Notes under the pieces: model-generated
The model's database searches: none
Told to the model about the DNA's origin: nothing
The model's input: the letters and a program-made list of their open reading frames with translations, nothing else
Part shown: positions 1 through 10,240 of the stretch, in pieces
Position numbering within the stretch: the stretch's first letter is position 1
Layout: the number at the start of each line of letters is the position of its first letter
Position numbers and translations under genes: made by a program
DNA from: Hydractinia symbiolongicarpus
Taxonomy: Eukaryota; Cnidaria; Hydrozoa; Anthoathecata; Hydractiniidae
Direction of reading: 5' to 3'
Length of the DNA stretch: 64,000 nt
Assembly: GCF_029227915.1 (NCBI RefSeq)
Contig: NC_079885.1
Coordinates: 15,015,001-15,079,000, forward strand

Positions 1-32
1 GGACCGCCTGGGAACTCCCGGTGTCGTAGGCT
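1..32 (+). rRNA. 5S rRNA: 5S rRNA copy 0, 3' end only (cut by window edge)
   Basis: The first 32 bases are gene positions 88-119 of a 5S gene and match the consensus, with A101 (not type U). The 5' part lies outside the window. An intact T5 terminator and a class P spacer follow. Confidence 0.95.
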
Positions 33-482
33 ATTGACTTTTTCACGTTACATTATTTATCATTACGACTGTGACGTATCTTTTTTACGCAATAGCCGCT
101 GAGTAAATCAAGTAAGGGACGTTATTAGAAGTTTCTTTCCCTTCAAAACGGTTACAATCTTGCTGCAATAAATGCGCCACGTCGCAAATGAATGGATTAC
201 GATCGTCAGACAAAGAAAATAGCGATGTACTTACTTTGCTAGCTAACTTTGTCATATGAAAATTTAGTCTGAAAGTACCCTAGATTGCCTTCGTTGGAAC
301 TTTTTACCGGAAATCTTAAAGCGTATTATTGTCGTAAAGAATCGATAGCGCTTAAAAAGAGCTTTTAAATGCACATAAACACGACCTATTTCGGATGATC
401 CAGTCAAGAAATATGACCTTTAAAATTTGAACCATTTTCGATGTAATGTGCTAATAAATCGTAGATATCTGCCCGTTTGTTT

Positions 483-601
483 GTCTACGACCATACCACG
501 ATGAACACACCTGTTCTCGTCCAATCACGGAAGTTAAGCATCGTCGGGCCGGGATAGTACTTGGATGGGGGACCGCCTGGGAACTCCCGGTGTCGTAGGC
601 T
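483..601 (+). rRNA. 5S rRNA: 5S rRNA copy 1 (type C)
   Basis: 5S rRNA is the small RNA of the large ribosomal subunit, made by RNA polymerase III with TFIIIA. The 119-nt gene begins GTCTACGACC and ends GTCGTAGGCT; these ends form helix I (1-9 with 110-118). CGATG 17-21 pairs with CATCG 57-61 as helix II, and CCGGGA 67-72 pairs with TCCCGG 103-108 as helix V. AGTA 74-77 and GAA 99-101 are the two strands of the conserved loop E. The only change from the consensus is G41A. The proximal T5 run and a class P spacer follow. The start was set by helix I pairing and by homology with animal 5S rRNA. Confidence 0.97.
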
Positions 602-1050
602 ATTGAATTTTTCACGTTACATTATTTATCATTACGACTGTGACGTATCTTTTTTACGCAATAGCCGCTGAGTAAATCAAGTAAGGGACGTTATTAGAAG
701 TTTCTTTCCCTTCAAAACGGCTATCATCGTGCTGCAATAAATGCGCCACGTCGCAAATGAATGGATTACGATCGTCAGACAAAGAAAATAGCGATGTACT
801 TACTTTGCTAACTAACTTTGTCATATGAAAATTAAGTCTGAACGTACCCTAGATTGCCTTCGTTGGAACTTTTTACCGGAAATCTTAAAGCGCATTATTG
901 TCGTAAGAATCGATAGCGCTTAAAAAGAGCTTTCAAATGCACATAAACACGACCTACTTCGAATGATCCAGTCAAGAAATATGACCTTTAAAGTTTGAAC
1001 CATTTTCGATGTAATGTGCTAATAAATCGTAGATATCTGCCCGTTTGTTT
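602..1050 (+). other. Model class P intergenic spacer
   Basis: This spacer follows copy 1 and stands for the class P spacers. In order it holds a proximal T-run right after the gene, a second run of six T at 650-655, a CTTCAAAACGG segment, an AT-rich inverted-repeat region around GCTAACTAAC, a conserved block with GGAACTTTTTACCGG, a GCGCTT...GAGCTTT hairpin region, and the TATA-like AATAAAT just before the next gene. I see no open reading frame independent of the repeat and no second RNA gene in it. Class P spacers follow copies 0-17, 20-22, 24, 26, 28, 31, 32, 35, 36, 38, 42, 46, 53, 59, 63, 68, 73-79, 100, 102, 105, 106 and the even member of each dimer (81, 83 ... 93, 96). Confidence 0.9.
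1021..1027 (+). promoter_or_regulatory. TATA-like upstream element of 5S genes (model: copy 2)
   Basis: AATAAAT lies at -30 to -24 relative to the gene start and is kept at the same distance in nearly every unit, although neighbouring bases vary. 5S genes of insects, plants and fungi often need a TATA-like motif at about this distance, so a role in placing the initiation complex is likely (inference). Altered forms occur before copies 5, 67 and 72 (AATATTT) and copy 14 (AACAAAT). Confidence 0.65.
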
Positions 1051-1169
1051 GTCTACGACCATACCACGATGAACACACCTGTTCTCGTCCGATCACGGAA
1101 GTTAAGCATCGTCGGGCCGGGATAGTACTTGGATGGGGGACCGCCTGGGAACTCCCGGTGTCGTAGGCT
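1051..1169 (+). rRNA. 5S rRNA: 5S rRNA copy 2 (type C, consensus)
   Basis: Identical to the array consensus over 119 nt. The proximal terminator is six T rather than five. Class P spacer. Used as the model unit for the regulatory elements. Confidence 0.98.
1099..1147 (+). promoter_or_regulatory. Internal control region of the 5S gene (model: copy 2)
   Basis: By position, the box A equivalent is gene nt 49-64 (around AAGTTAAGCATCG), the intermediate element nt 67-72 (CCGGGA) and box C nt 80-97 (TGGATGGGGGACCGCCTG). These are the binding sites for TFIIIA in animal 5S genes. Assignment is by alignment to the known positions in vertebrate 5S genes, not by any experiment. T62A of type G falls in box A and A74G lies just past the intermediate element. 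Confidence 0.75.
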
Positions 1170-1174
1170 ATTGA

Positions 1175-1180
1175 TTTTTT
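1175..1180 (+). terminator. Proximal RNA polymerase III terminator (model: copy 2)
   Basis: Six T in a row begin six bases after the gene end. Most copies have five T here (GACTTTTTCACG). A run of four or more T on the coding strand is the usual polymerase III stop. In 35 of 111 genes the run is broken to three T (GACTATTTCACG, GACTTTATCGCG or GACTTTAAACTCG). Confidence 0.85.
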
Positions 1181-1217
1181 CACGTTACATTATTTATCAT
1201 TACGACTGTGACGTATC

Positions 1218-1223
1218 TTTTTT
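1218..1223 (+). terminator. Distal RNA polymerase III terminator (model: copy 2)
   Basis: A run of six T starts 49 bases after the gene end, inside GTATCTTTTTTACGC. It is present in every spacer I read; after copies 17, 26 and 28 it is shortened to five T. A back-up terminator role is inferred, and it would be the first usable stop for genes whose proximal run is broken. Confidence 0.65.
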
Positions 1224-1618
1224 ACGCAATAGCCGCTGAGTAAATCAAGTAAGGGACGTTATTAGAAGTTTCTTTCCCTTCAAAACGGCTACGATCTGGC
1301 TGCAATAAATGCGCCACGTCGCAAATCAATGGATTACGAGCGTCAGACAAAGAAAATGGCGATGTAGTTAATTTGCTAATTAACTTTGTCATATGAAAAT
1401 TAAGTCTGCAAGTACCCTAGATTGCCTTCGTTGGAACTTTTTACCGGAAATCATAAAGCGCATTATTGTTGTCAACAATCGATAGCGCTTAAAAAGAGCT
1501 GTCAAATGCACATAAAAACAAACTATTTCGAATGATCCAGTCAAGAATATGACCTTCAAAGTTTGAACCATTTTGGATGTAAGGTGCTAATAAATCGTAG
1601 ATATCTTCCCGTTTGTTT

Positions 1619-1737
1619 GTCTACGACCATACCATGATGAACACACCTATTCTCGTCCGATCACGGAAGTTAAGCATCGTCGGGTCGGGATAGTACCTGG
1701 ATGGGGGACCGCCTGGGATCTCCCGGTGTCGTAGGCT
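1619..1737 (+). rRNA. 5S rRNA: 5S rRNA copy 3 (type U)
   Basis: C17T, G31A, C67T, T79C, A101T. C17T and C67T leave G-U pairs in helices II and V, so folding is probably kept. The proximal terminator is broken (GACTATTTC). This C17T/G31A lineage recurs in copies 8, 10 and 13 and in all truncated copies. Confidence 0.93.
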
Positions 1738-2187
1738 ATTGACTATTTCACGTTACATTATTTATCATTACGACTGTGACGTATCTTTTTTACGCAATAG
1801 CCGCTGAGTAAATCAAGTAAAGGACGTGATTAGAAGTTGCTTTCCCTTCAAAACGGCTACAATCTTGCTGCAATAAATGCGCCACGTCGCAAATAAATGG
1901 ATTGCGAGCGTCAGACAAAGAAAATGGCGATGTAGTTACTTTGCTAATTAACTTTGTCATATGAAAATTAAGTCTGAAAGCACCCTAGATTTCTTTCGTT
2001 GGAACTTTTTACCGGAAATCTTAAAGCGCATTGTTGTCGTAAAGAATCGATAGCGCTTAAAGAGAGCTTTCAAATGCACATAAACACGACCTATTTCGGA
2101 TGATCCAGTCAAGAAATATGACCTTTAAAGTTTGAACCATTTTTGATGTAATGTGCTAATAAATCGTAGATATCTGCCCGTTTGTTT

Positions 2188-2306
2188 GTCTACGACCATA
2201 CCACGATGAACACACCTGTTCTCGTCCGATCACGGAAGTTAAGCATCGTCGGGCCGGGATAGTACTTGGATGGGGGACCGCCTGGGAACTCCCGGTGTCG
2301 TAGGCT
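2188..2306 (+). rRNA. 5S rRNA: 5S rRNA copy 4 (type C, consensus)
   Basis: No difference from the consensus. T5 terminator and class P spacer. Confidence 0.98.
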
Positions 2307-2756
2307 ATTGACTTTTTCACGTTACATTATTTATCATTACGACTGTGACGTATCTTTTTTACGCAATAGCCGCTGATTAAATCAAGTAAGGAACGTGATT
2401 AGAAGTTTCTTTCCCTTCAAAACGGCTACGATCTGGCAGCAATAAATGCGCCACGTCGCAAATGAATGGATTACGAGCGTCAGACAAAGAAAATGGCGAT
2501 GTAGTTAATTTGCTAATTAACTTTGTCATATGAAAATTAAGTCTGAAAGTACCCCAGATTGCCTTCGTTGGAACTTTTTACTGGAAATCTTAAAGCGCAT
2601 GGTTGTCGTAATTAATGGATAGCGCTTGAAATGAGCTTTCAAATGCACATAAACACGACCTATTTCGGATAATCCAGTCAAGAAATATGACCTTTAAAAT
2701 TTAAACCATTTTCGATGTAATGTGCTAATATTTCGTAGATATCTGCCCGTTTGTTT

Positions 2757-2875
2757 GTCTACGACCATACCACGATGAACACACCTGTTCTCGTCCGATC
2801 ACGGAAGTTAAGCATCCTCGAGCCGGGATAGTACTTGGATGGGGAACCGCCTGGGAACTCCCGGTGTCGTAGGCT
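2757..2875 (+). rRNA. 5S rRNA: 5S rRNA copy 5 (type C, degenerate)
   Basis: G61C, G65A, G89A. G61C breaks the C17-G61 pair of helix II. The upstream element is AATATTT instead of AATAAAT, as before copies 67 and 72. T5 terminator. Possibly a weak or inactive copy. Confidence 0.93.
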
Positions 2876-3326
2876 ATTAACTTTTTCACGTTGCATTATT
2901 TATCATTACGACTGTGACGTATCTTTTTTACGCAATAGCCGCTGAGTAAATCAAGAAAGAGACATGATTAGAAGTTGCTTTCCCTTCAAAACGGCTACCA
3001 TCGTGCTGCAATAAATGCGCCACGTCGCAAATGAATGGATTGCGATCGTCAGACAAAGAAAATAGCGATGTACTTACTTTGCTAACTAACTTTGTCATAT
3101 GAATAATTAAGTCTGAAAGTACCCTAGATTGCCTTCGTTGGAACTTTTTACCGGAAATCTTAAAGCGTATTATTGTCGTAAAGAATCGATAGCGCTTAAA
3201 AAGAGCTTTCAAATGCACATAAACACGACCTATTTCGGATAATCCAGTCAAGAAATATGACCTATAAAGCTTAAACCATTTTCGATGTGATGTGCTAATA
3301 AATCGTAGATATCTGCCCGTTTGTTT

Positions 3327-3445
3327 GTCTACGACCATACCACGATGGACACACCTGTTCTCGTCCGATCACGGAAGTTAAGCATCGTCGGGCCGGGATA
3401 GTACTTGGATGGGGGACCGCCTGGGAACTCCCGGTGTCGTAGGCT
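3327..3445 (+). rRNA. 5S rRNA: 5S rRNA copy 6 (type C)
   Basis: A22G only, shared with copy 11. T5 terminator; class P spacer with GCTTTCCCTTCGAAACGG. Confidence 0.97.
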
Positions 3446-3895
3446 ATTGACTTTTTCACGTTACATTATTTATCATTACGACTGTGACGTATCTTTTTTA
3501 CGCAATAGCCGCTGAGTAAATCAAGTAAGGGACGTGATTAGAAGTTGCTTTCCCTTCGAAACGGCTACAATCTTGCTGCAATAAATGTGCCACGTCGCAA
3601 ATGAATGGATTACGAGCGTCAGACAAAGAAAATGGCGATGTAGTTAATTTGCTAATTAACTTTGTCATATGAAAATTAAGTCTGAAAGTACCCTAGATTG
3701 CCTTCGTTGGAACTTTTTACCGGAAATCATAAAGCGCATTCTTGTTGTCAAGAATCGATAGCGCTTAAAAAGAGCTGTCAAATGCACATAAAAACGACCT
3801 ATTTCGAATGATCCAGTCAAGAAATATGACCTTTAAAGTTTGAACCATTTTCGATGTAATGTGCTAATAAATCGTAGATTTCTGCCCATTTGTTT

Positions 3896-4014
3896 GTCTA
3901 CGACCATACCACGATGAACACACCTGTTCTCGTCCGATCGCGGAAGTTAAGCATCGTCATGTCGGGATAGTGCCTGGATGGGGGACCGCCTGGGATCTCC
4001 CGGTGTCGTAGGCT
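3896..4014 (+). rRNA. 5S rRNA: 5S rRNA copy 7 (type U, divergent)
   Basis: A45G, G64A, G65T, C67T, A77G, T79C, A101T. A77G and A101T alter loop E on both strands. The proximal terminator is broken (GACTATTTC) and the 5' flank is GATTTCTGCCCATTTG. Probably a pseudogene or variant lineage (with copies 9, 12, 17 and 26). Confidence 0.9.
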
Positions 4015-4463
4015 ATTGACTATTTCACGTTACATTATTTATCATTACGACTGTGACGTATCTTTTTTACGCAATAGCCGCTGAGTAAATCAAGTAAGGG
4101 ACGTGATTAGAAGTTGCTTTCCCTTCAAAACGGCTACAATCTTGCTGCAGTAAATGCGCCACGTCGCAAATGAATGGTTACGAGCGTCAGGCAAAGAAAA
4201 TGGCGATGTAGTTAATTTGCTAATTAACTTTGTCATATGAAAATTAAGTCTGCAAGTACCCTAGATTGCCTTCGTTGGAACTTTTTACCGGAAATCATAA
4301 AGCGCATTATTGTTGTCAACAATCGATAGCGCTTAAAAAGAGCTGTCAAATGCACATAAAAACGACCTATTTCGAATGATCCAGTCAAGAAAAATGACCT
4401 TTAAAGTTTGAACCATTTTCGATGTAAGGTGCTAATAAATCGTAGATATCTTCCCGTTTGTTT

Positions 4464-4582
4464 GTCTACGACCATACCATGATGAACACACCTATTCTCG
4501 TCCGATCACGGAAGTTATGCATCGTCGGGCCGGGATAGTACTTGGATGGGGGACCGCCTGGGAACTCCCGGTGTCGTAGGCT
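4464..4582 (+). rRNA. 5S rRNA: 5S rRNA copy 8 (hybrid gene)
   Basis: C17T, G31A, A55T. The 5' half and 5' flank match the copy 10/13 lineage, while the 3' half and spacer match copy 6. The gene is a recombinant with the switch between positions 32 and 61. T5 terminator. Confidence 0.94.
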
Positions 4583-5032
4583 ATTGACTTTTTCACGTTA
4601 CATTATTTATCATTACGACTGTGACGTATCTTTTTTACGCAATAGCCGCTGAGTAAATCAAGTAAGGGACGTGATTAGAAGTTGCTTTCCCTTCGAAACG
4701 GCTACAATCTTGCTGCAATAAATGTGCCACGTCGCAAATGAATGGATTACGAGCGTCAGACAAAGAAAATGGCGATGTAGTTAATTTGCTAATTAACTTT
4801 GTCATATGAAAATTAAGTCTGAAAGTACCCTAGATTGCCTTCGTTGGAACTTTTTACCGGAAATCATAAAGCGCATTCTTGTTGTCAAGAATCGATAGCG
4901 CTTAAAAAGAGCTGTCAAATGCACATAAAAACGACCTATTTCGAATGATCCAGTCAAGAAATATGACCTCTAAAGTTTGAACCATTTTCGATGTAATGTG
5001 CTAATAAATCGTAGATTTCTGCCCATTTGTTT

Positions 5033-5151
5033 GTCTACGACCATACCACGATGAACACACCTGTTCTCGTCCGATCGCGGAAGTTAAGCATCGTCATGTC
5101 GGGATAGTGCCTGGATGGGGGACCGCCTGGGATCTCCCGGTGTCGTAGGCT
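5033..5151 (+). rRNA. 5S rRNA: 5S rRNA copy 9 (type U, divergent)
   Basis: Same seven changes as copy 7 (A45G, G64A, G65T, C67T, A77G, T79C, A101T), showing that the two are recent duplicates. Broken proximal terminator. Confidence 0.9.
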
Positions 5152-5600
5152 ATTGACTATTTCACGTTACATTATTTATCATTACGACTGTGACGTATCT
5201 TTTTTACGCAATAGCCGCTGAGTAAATCAAGTAAGGGACGTGATTAGAAGTTGCTTTCCCTTCAAAACGGCTACAATCTTGCTGCAGTAAATGCGCCACG
5301 TCGCAAATGAATGGTTACGAGCGTCAGGCAAAGAAAATGGCGATGTAGTTAATTTGCTAATTAACTTTGTCATATGAAAATTAAGTCTGCAAGTACCCTA
5401 GATTGCCTTCGTTGGAACTTTTTACCGGAAATCATAAAGCGCATTATTGTTGTCAACAATCGATAGCGCTTAAAAAGAGCTGTCAAATGCACATAAAAAC
5501 GACCTATTTCGAATGATCCAGTCAAGAAAAATGACCTTTAAAGTTTGAACCATTTTCGATGTAAGGTGCTAATAAATCGTAGATATCTTCCCGTTTGTTT

Positions 5601-5719
5601 GTCTACGACCATACCATGATGAACACACCTATTCTCGTCCGATCACGGAAGTTAAGCATCGCCGGGTTGGGATAGTACCTGGATGGGGGACCGCCTGGGA
5701 TCTCCCGGTGTCGTAGGCT
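5601..5719 (+). rRNA. 5S rRNA: 5S rRNA copy 10 (type U)
   Basis: C17T, G31A, T62C, C67T, C68T, T79C, A101T. Two adjacent C to T changes weaken helix V to G-U pairs. Broken proximal terminator (three T). Confidence 0.92.
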
Positions 5720-6169
5720 ATTGACTATTTCACGTTACATTATTTATCATTACGACTGTGACGTATCTTTTTTACGCAATAGCCGCTGAGTAAATCAAGT
5801 AAAGGACGTGATTAGAAGTTGCTTTCCCTTCAAAACGGCTACAATCTTGCTGCAATAAATGCGCCACGTCGCAAATAAATGGATTACGAGCGTCAGACAA
5901 AGAAAATGGCGATGTAGTTACTTTGCTAATTAACTTTGTCATATGAAAATTAAGTCTGAAAGTACCCTAGATTGCCTTCGTTGGAACTTTTTACCGGAAA
6001 TCTTAAAGCGTATTATTGTCGTAAAGAATCGATAGCGCTTAAAAAGAGCTTTCAAATGCACATAAACACGACCTATTTCGGATAATCCAGTCAAGAAATA
6101 TGACCTATAAAGCTTAAACCATTTTCGATGTGATGTGCTAATAAATCGTATATATCTGCCCGTTTGTTT

Positions 6170-6288
6170 GTCTACGACCATACCACGATGGACACACCTG
6201 TTCTCGTCCGATCACGGAAGTTAAGCATCGTCGGGCCGGGATAGTACTTGGATGGGGGACCGCCTGGGAACTCCCGGTGTCGTAGGCT
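6170..6288 (+). rRNA. 5S rRNA: 5S rRNA copy 11 (type C)
   Basis: A22G as in copy 6. The 5' flank has GTATATATC in place of GTAGATATC. T5 terminator. Confidence 0.97.
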
Positions 6289-6738
6289 ATTGACTTTTTC
6301 ACGTTACATTATTTATCATTACGACTGTGACGTATCTTTTTTACGCAATAGCCGCTGAGTAAATCAAGTAAGGGACGTGATTAGAAGTTGCTTTCCCTTC
6401 GAAACGGCTACAATCTTGCTGCAATAAATGTGCCACGTCGCAAATGAATGGATTACGAGCGTCAGACAAAGAAAATGGCGATGTAGTTAATTTGCTAATT
6501 AACTTTGTCATATGAAAATTAAGTCTGAAAGTACCCTAGATTGCCTTCGTTGGAACTTTTTACCGGAAATCATAAAGCGCATTCTTGTTGTCAAGAATCG
6601 ATAGCGCTTAAAAAGAGCTGTCAAATGCACATAAAAACGACCTATTTCGAATGATCCAGTCAAGAAATATGACCTTTAAAGTTTGAACCATTTTCGATGT
6701 AATGTGCTAATAAATCGTAGACTTCTGCCCATTTGTTT

Positions 6739-6857
6739 GTCTACGACCATACCACGATGAACACACCTGTTCTCGTCCGACCACGGAAGTTAAGCATCGT
6801 CGTGTCGGGATAGTGCCTGAATGGGGGACCGCCTGGGATCTCCCGGTGTCGTAGGCT
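6739..6857 (+). rRNA. 5S rRNA: 5S rRNA copy 12 (type U, divergent)
   Basis: T43C, G65T, C67T, A77G, T79C, G82A, A101T. G82A breaks G82-C94 of helix IV. Broken proximal terminator. Related to copies 7 and 9; likely non-functional. Confidence 0.88.
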
Positions 6858-7306
6858 ATTGACTATTTCACGTTACATTATTTATCATTACGACTGTGAC
6901 GTATCTTTTTTACGCAATAGCCGCTGAGTAAATCAAGTAAGGGACGTGATTAGAAGTTGCTTTCCCTTCAAAACGGCTACTATCTTGCTGCAGTAAATGC
7001 GCCACGTCGCAAATGAGTGGTTACGAGCGTCAGGCAAAGAAAATGGCGATGTAGTTAATTTGCTAATTAACTTTGTCATATGAAAATTAAGTCTGCAAGT
7101 ACCCTAGATTGCCTTCGTTGGAACTTTTTACCGGAAATCATAAAGCGCATTATTGTTGTCAACAATCGATAGCGCTTAAAAAGAGCTGTCAAATGCACAT
7201 AAAAACGACCTATTTCGAATGATCCAGTCAAGAAATATGACCTTTAAAGTTTGAACCTTTTTCGATGTAAGGTGCTAATAAATCGTAGATATCTTCCCGT
7301 TTGTTT

Positions 7307-7425
7307 GTCTACGACCATACCATGATGAACACACCTATTCTCGTCCGATCACGGAAGTTAAGCATCGCCGGGTCGGGATAGTACCTGGATGGGGGACCGC
7401 CTGGGATCTCCCGGTGTCGTAGGCT
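7307..7425 (+). rRNA. 5S rRNA: 5S rRNA copy 13 (type U)
   Basis: C17T, G31A, T62C, C67T, T79C, A101T. The first 79 bases are the closest full-length relatives of the truncated copies 18, 27, 29 and 33. Broken proximal terminator. Confidence 0.92.
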
Positions 7426-7875
7426 ATTGACTATTTCACGTTACATTATTTATCATTACGACTGTGACGTATCTTTTTTACGCAATAGCCGCTGAGTAAA
7501 TCAAGTAAAGGACGTGATTAGAAGTTGCTTTCCCTTCAAAACGGCTACAATCTTGCTGCAATAAATGCGCCACGTCGCAAATAAATGGATTACGAGCGTC
7601 AGACAAAGAAAATGGCGATGTAGTTACTTTGCTAATTAACTTTGTCATATGAAAATTAAGTCTGAAAGCACCCTAGATTTCTTTCGTTGGAACTTTTTAC
7701 CGGAAATCTTAAAGCGCATGGTTGTCGTAATTAATGGATAGCGCTTGAAATGAGCTTTCAAATGCACATAAACACGACCTATTTCGGATGATCCAGTCAA
7801 GAAATATGACCTTTAAAGTTTAAACCATTTTCGATGTAATGTGCTAACAAATCGTAGATATCTGCCCGTTTGTTT

Positions 7876-7994
7876 GTCTACGACCATACCACGATGAACA
7901 CACCTGTTCTCGTCCGATCACGGAAGTTAAGCATCGTCGGGCCGGGATAGTACTTGGATGGGGGACCGCCTGGGAACTCCCGGTGTCGTAGGCT
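7876..7994 (+). rRNA. 5S rRNA: 5S rRNA copy 14 (type C, consensus)
   Basis: Consensus gene. The upstream TATA-like element is AACAAAT. T5 terminator, class P spacer. Confidence 0.97.
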
Positions 7995-8443
7995 ATTGAC
8001 TTTTTCACGTTACATTATTTATCATTACGACTGTGACGTATCTTTTTTACGCAACAGCCGCTGAGTAAATCAAGTAAGGGACGTTATTAGAAGTTTCTTT
8101 CCCTTCAAAACGGCTACGATCTGGCTGCAATAAATGCGCCACGTCGCAAATCAATGGATTACGAGCGTCAGACAAAGAAAATGGCGATGTAGTTAATTTG
8201 CTAATTAACTTTGTCATATGAAAATTAAGTCTGAACGTACCCTAGATTGCCTTCGTTGGAACTTTTTACCGGAAATCTTAAAGCGCATTATTGTCGTAAG
8301 AATCGATAGCGCTTAAAAAGAGCTTTCAAATGCACATAAACACGACCTACTTCGAATGATCCAGTCAAGAAATATGACCTTTAAAGTTTGAACCATTTTC
8401 GATGTAATGTGCTAATAAATCGTAGATATCTGCCCGTTTGTTT

Positions 8444-8562
8444 GTCTACGACCATGCCACGATGAACACACCTGTTCTCGTCCGATCACGGAAGTTTAGC
8501 ATCGTCGGGCCGGGATAGTACTTGGATGGGGGACCGCCTGGGAACTCCCGGTGTCGTAGGCT
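8444..8562 (+). rRNA. 5S rRNA: 5S rRNA copy 15 (type C)
   Basis: A13G and A54T; the latter is inside box A. T5 terminator, class P spacer. Confidence 0.96.
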
Positions 8563-9012
8563 ATTGACTTTTTCACGTTACATTATTTATCATTACGACT
8601 GTGACGTATCTTTTTTAGGCAATAGCCGCTGAGTAAATCAAGTAAGGGACGTGATTAGAAGTTTCTTTCCCTTCAAAACGGCTACGATCTGGCAGCAATA
8701 AATGCGCCACGTTGCAAATGAATGGATTGCGAGCGTCAGACAAAGAAAATGGCGACGTAGTTACTTTGCTAATTAACTTTGTCATATGAAAATTAAGTCT
8801 GAAAGTACCCTAGATTGCCTTCATTGGAATTTTTTACCGGAAATCTTAAAGCGCATGGTTGTCGTAATTAATGGATAGCGCTTGAAATGAGCTTTCAAAT
8901 GCACATAAACACGACCTATTTCGGATGATCCAGTCAAGAAATATGACCTTTAAAGTTTAAACCATTTTCGATGTAATGTGCTAATAAATCGTAGATATCT
9001 GCCCGTTTGTTT

Positions 9013-9131
9013 GTCTACGACCATACCACGATGAACACACCTGTTCTCGTCCGATCACGGAAGTTAAGCATCGTCGGGCCGGGATAGTACTTGGATGGGG
9101 GACCGCCTGGGAACTCCCGGTGTCGTAGGCT
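9013..9131 (+). rRNA. 5S rRNA: 5S rRNA copy 16 (type C, consensus)
   Basis: Consensus gene with a six-T proximal terminator, as at copy 2. Confidence 0.98.
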
Positions 9132-9581
9132 ATTGATTTTTTCACGTTACATTATTTATCATTACGACTGTGACGTATCTTTTTTACGCAATAGCCGCTG
9201 AGTAAATCAAGTAAGGGACGTTATTAGAAGTTTCTTTCCCTTCAAAACGGCTACGATCTGGCTGCAATAAATGCGCCACGTCGCAAATCAATGGATTACG
9301 AGCGTCAGACAAAGAAAATGGCGATGTAGTTAATTTGCTAATTAACTTTGTCATATGAAAATTAAGTCTGCAAGTACCCTAGATTGCCTTCGTTGGAACT
9401 TTTTACCGGAAATCATAAAGCGCATTCTTGTTGTCAAGAATCGATAGCGCTTAAAAAGAGCTGTCAAATGCACATAAAAACGACCTATTTCGAATGATCC
9501 AGTCAAGAAATATGACCTTTAAAGTGTGAACCATTTTCGATGTAATGTGCTAATAAATCGTAGATTTCTGCCCATTTGTTT

Positions 9582-9700
9582 GTCTACGACCATACCACGA
9601 TGAACACACCTGTTCTCGTCCGATCACGGAAGTTAGGCATCGTCGTGTCGGGATAGTGCCTGGATGGGGGACCGCCTGGGATCTCCCGGTGTGGTAGGCT
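9582..9700 (+). rRNA. 5S rRNA: 5S rRNA copy 17 (type U, divergent)
   Basis: A55G, G65T, C67T, A77G, T79C, A101T, C112G. C112G breaks G7-C112 in helix I. The proximal terminator is broken and the distal run is five T. Duplicated as copy 26. Likely non-functional. Confidence 0.88.
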
Positions 9701-10149
9701 ATTGACTATTTCACGTTACATTATTTATCATTACGACTGTGACGTATCCTTTTTACGCAATAGCCGCTGAGTAAATCAAGTAAGGGACGTGATTAGAAGT
9801 TGCTTTCCCTTCAAAACGGCTACAATCTTGCTGCAATAAATGCGCCACGTCGCAAATGAATGGTTACGAGCGTCAGACAAAGAAAATGGCGATGTAGTTA
9901 ATTTGCTAATTAACTTTGTCATATGAAAATTAAGTCTGCAAGTACCCTAGATTGCCTTCGTTGGAACTTTTTACCGGAAATCATAAAGCGCATTATTGTT
10001 GTCAACAATCGATAGCGCTTAAAAAGAGCTGTCAAATGCACATAAAATCGACCTATTTCGAATGATCCAGTCAAGAAATATGACCTTTAAAGTTTGAACC
10101 ATTTTCGATGTAAGGTGCTAATAAATCGTAGATATCTTCCCGTTTGTTT

Positions 10150-10228
10150 GTCTACGACCATACCATGATGAACACACCTATTCTCGTCCGATCACGGAAG
10201 TTAAGCATCGCCGGGTCGGGATAGTACT
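10150..10228 (+). pseudogene. 5S rRNA: Truncated 5S rRNA copy 18 (first 79 nt)
   Basis: Gene positions 1-79 of the C17T/G31A/T62C/C67T lineage, then a direct switch into ACCCGTATGTTT, the 5' flank of copy 19, which starts 12 bp later. Box A and the intermediate element are kept. Box C, the 3' strands of helices I, IV and V, and both terminators are lost. The junction shares only a base or two with either parent. No mature 5S rRNA can come from it. Confidence 0.95.
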
Positions 10229-10240
10229 ACCCGTATGTTT

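Larger units (their letters stand above)
3327..5600 (+). repeat. Tandem duplication of a two-gene block (2 x 1137 bp)
   Basis: Copies 6-7 (3327-4463) and 8-9 (4464-5600) have the same spacers at an offset of 1137 bp, with only isolated differences. Copies 7 and 9 share six rare substitutions besides A101T. Copies 11-12 (6170-7306) are a third relative at an offset of 2843 bp from copies 6-7. Copy 8 is a gene-internal recombinant that marks the duplication junction. Confidence 0.85.
9582..10240 (+). repeat. Copy 17 plus truncated-gene module, also present at 14224-14882
   Basis: This 659-bp segment (copy 17, its spacer, truncated copy 18 and the 12-bp link) is matched at an offset of 4642 bp by copies 26-27. 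Both copies carry the rare C112G gene variant and a five-T distal terminator. Its left neighbour differs between the two sites, so the duplication boundary lies just upstream, at 14136-14161 in the second site. Confidence 0.85.

Noticed and set aside
602-1050. A spliced-leader or snRNA gene in the spacer, as in nematode 5S arrays.
   Set aside because: I looked on both strands for a leader with a GT donor followed by an Sm site (AATTTTTGG-like). The only T-rich core, GGAACTTTTTACCGG, lacks the purine-T-G context of an Sm site and no donor or stem-loop set fits.
2928-3338. 136-codon open frame on the - strand and repeated 80-codon - strand frames (for example 20523-20765).
   Set aside because: They begin in antisense 5S sequence and read the spacer backwards; most copies of the same region carry stops. 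Repetition of DNA explains the recurrence.
10150-10240. Mobile-element insertion as the cause of the truncated gene.
   Set aside because: No foreign sequence, target-site duplication or terminal repeat is present; both sides of the junction are ordinary 5S repeat sequence.
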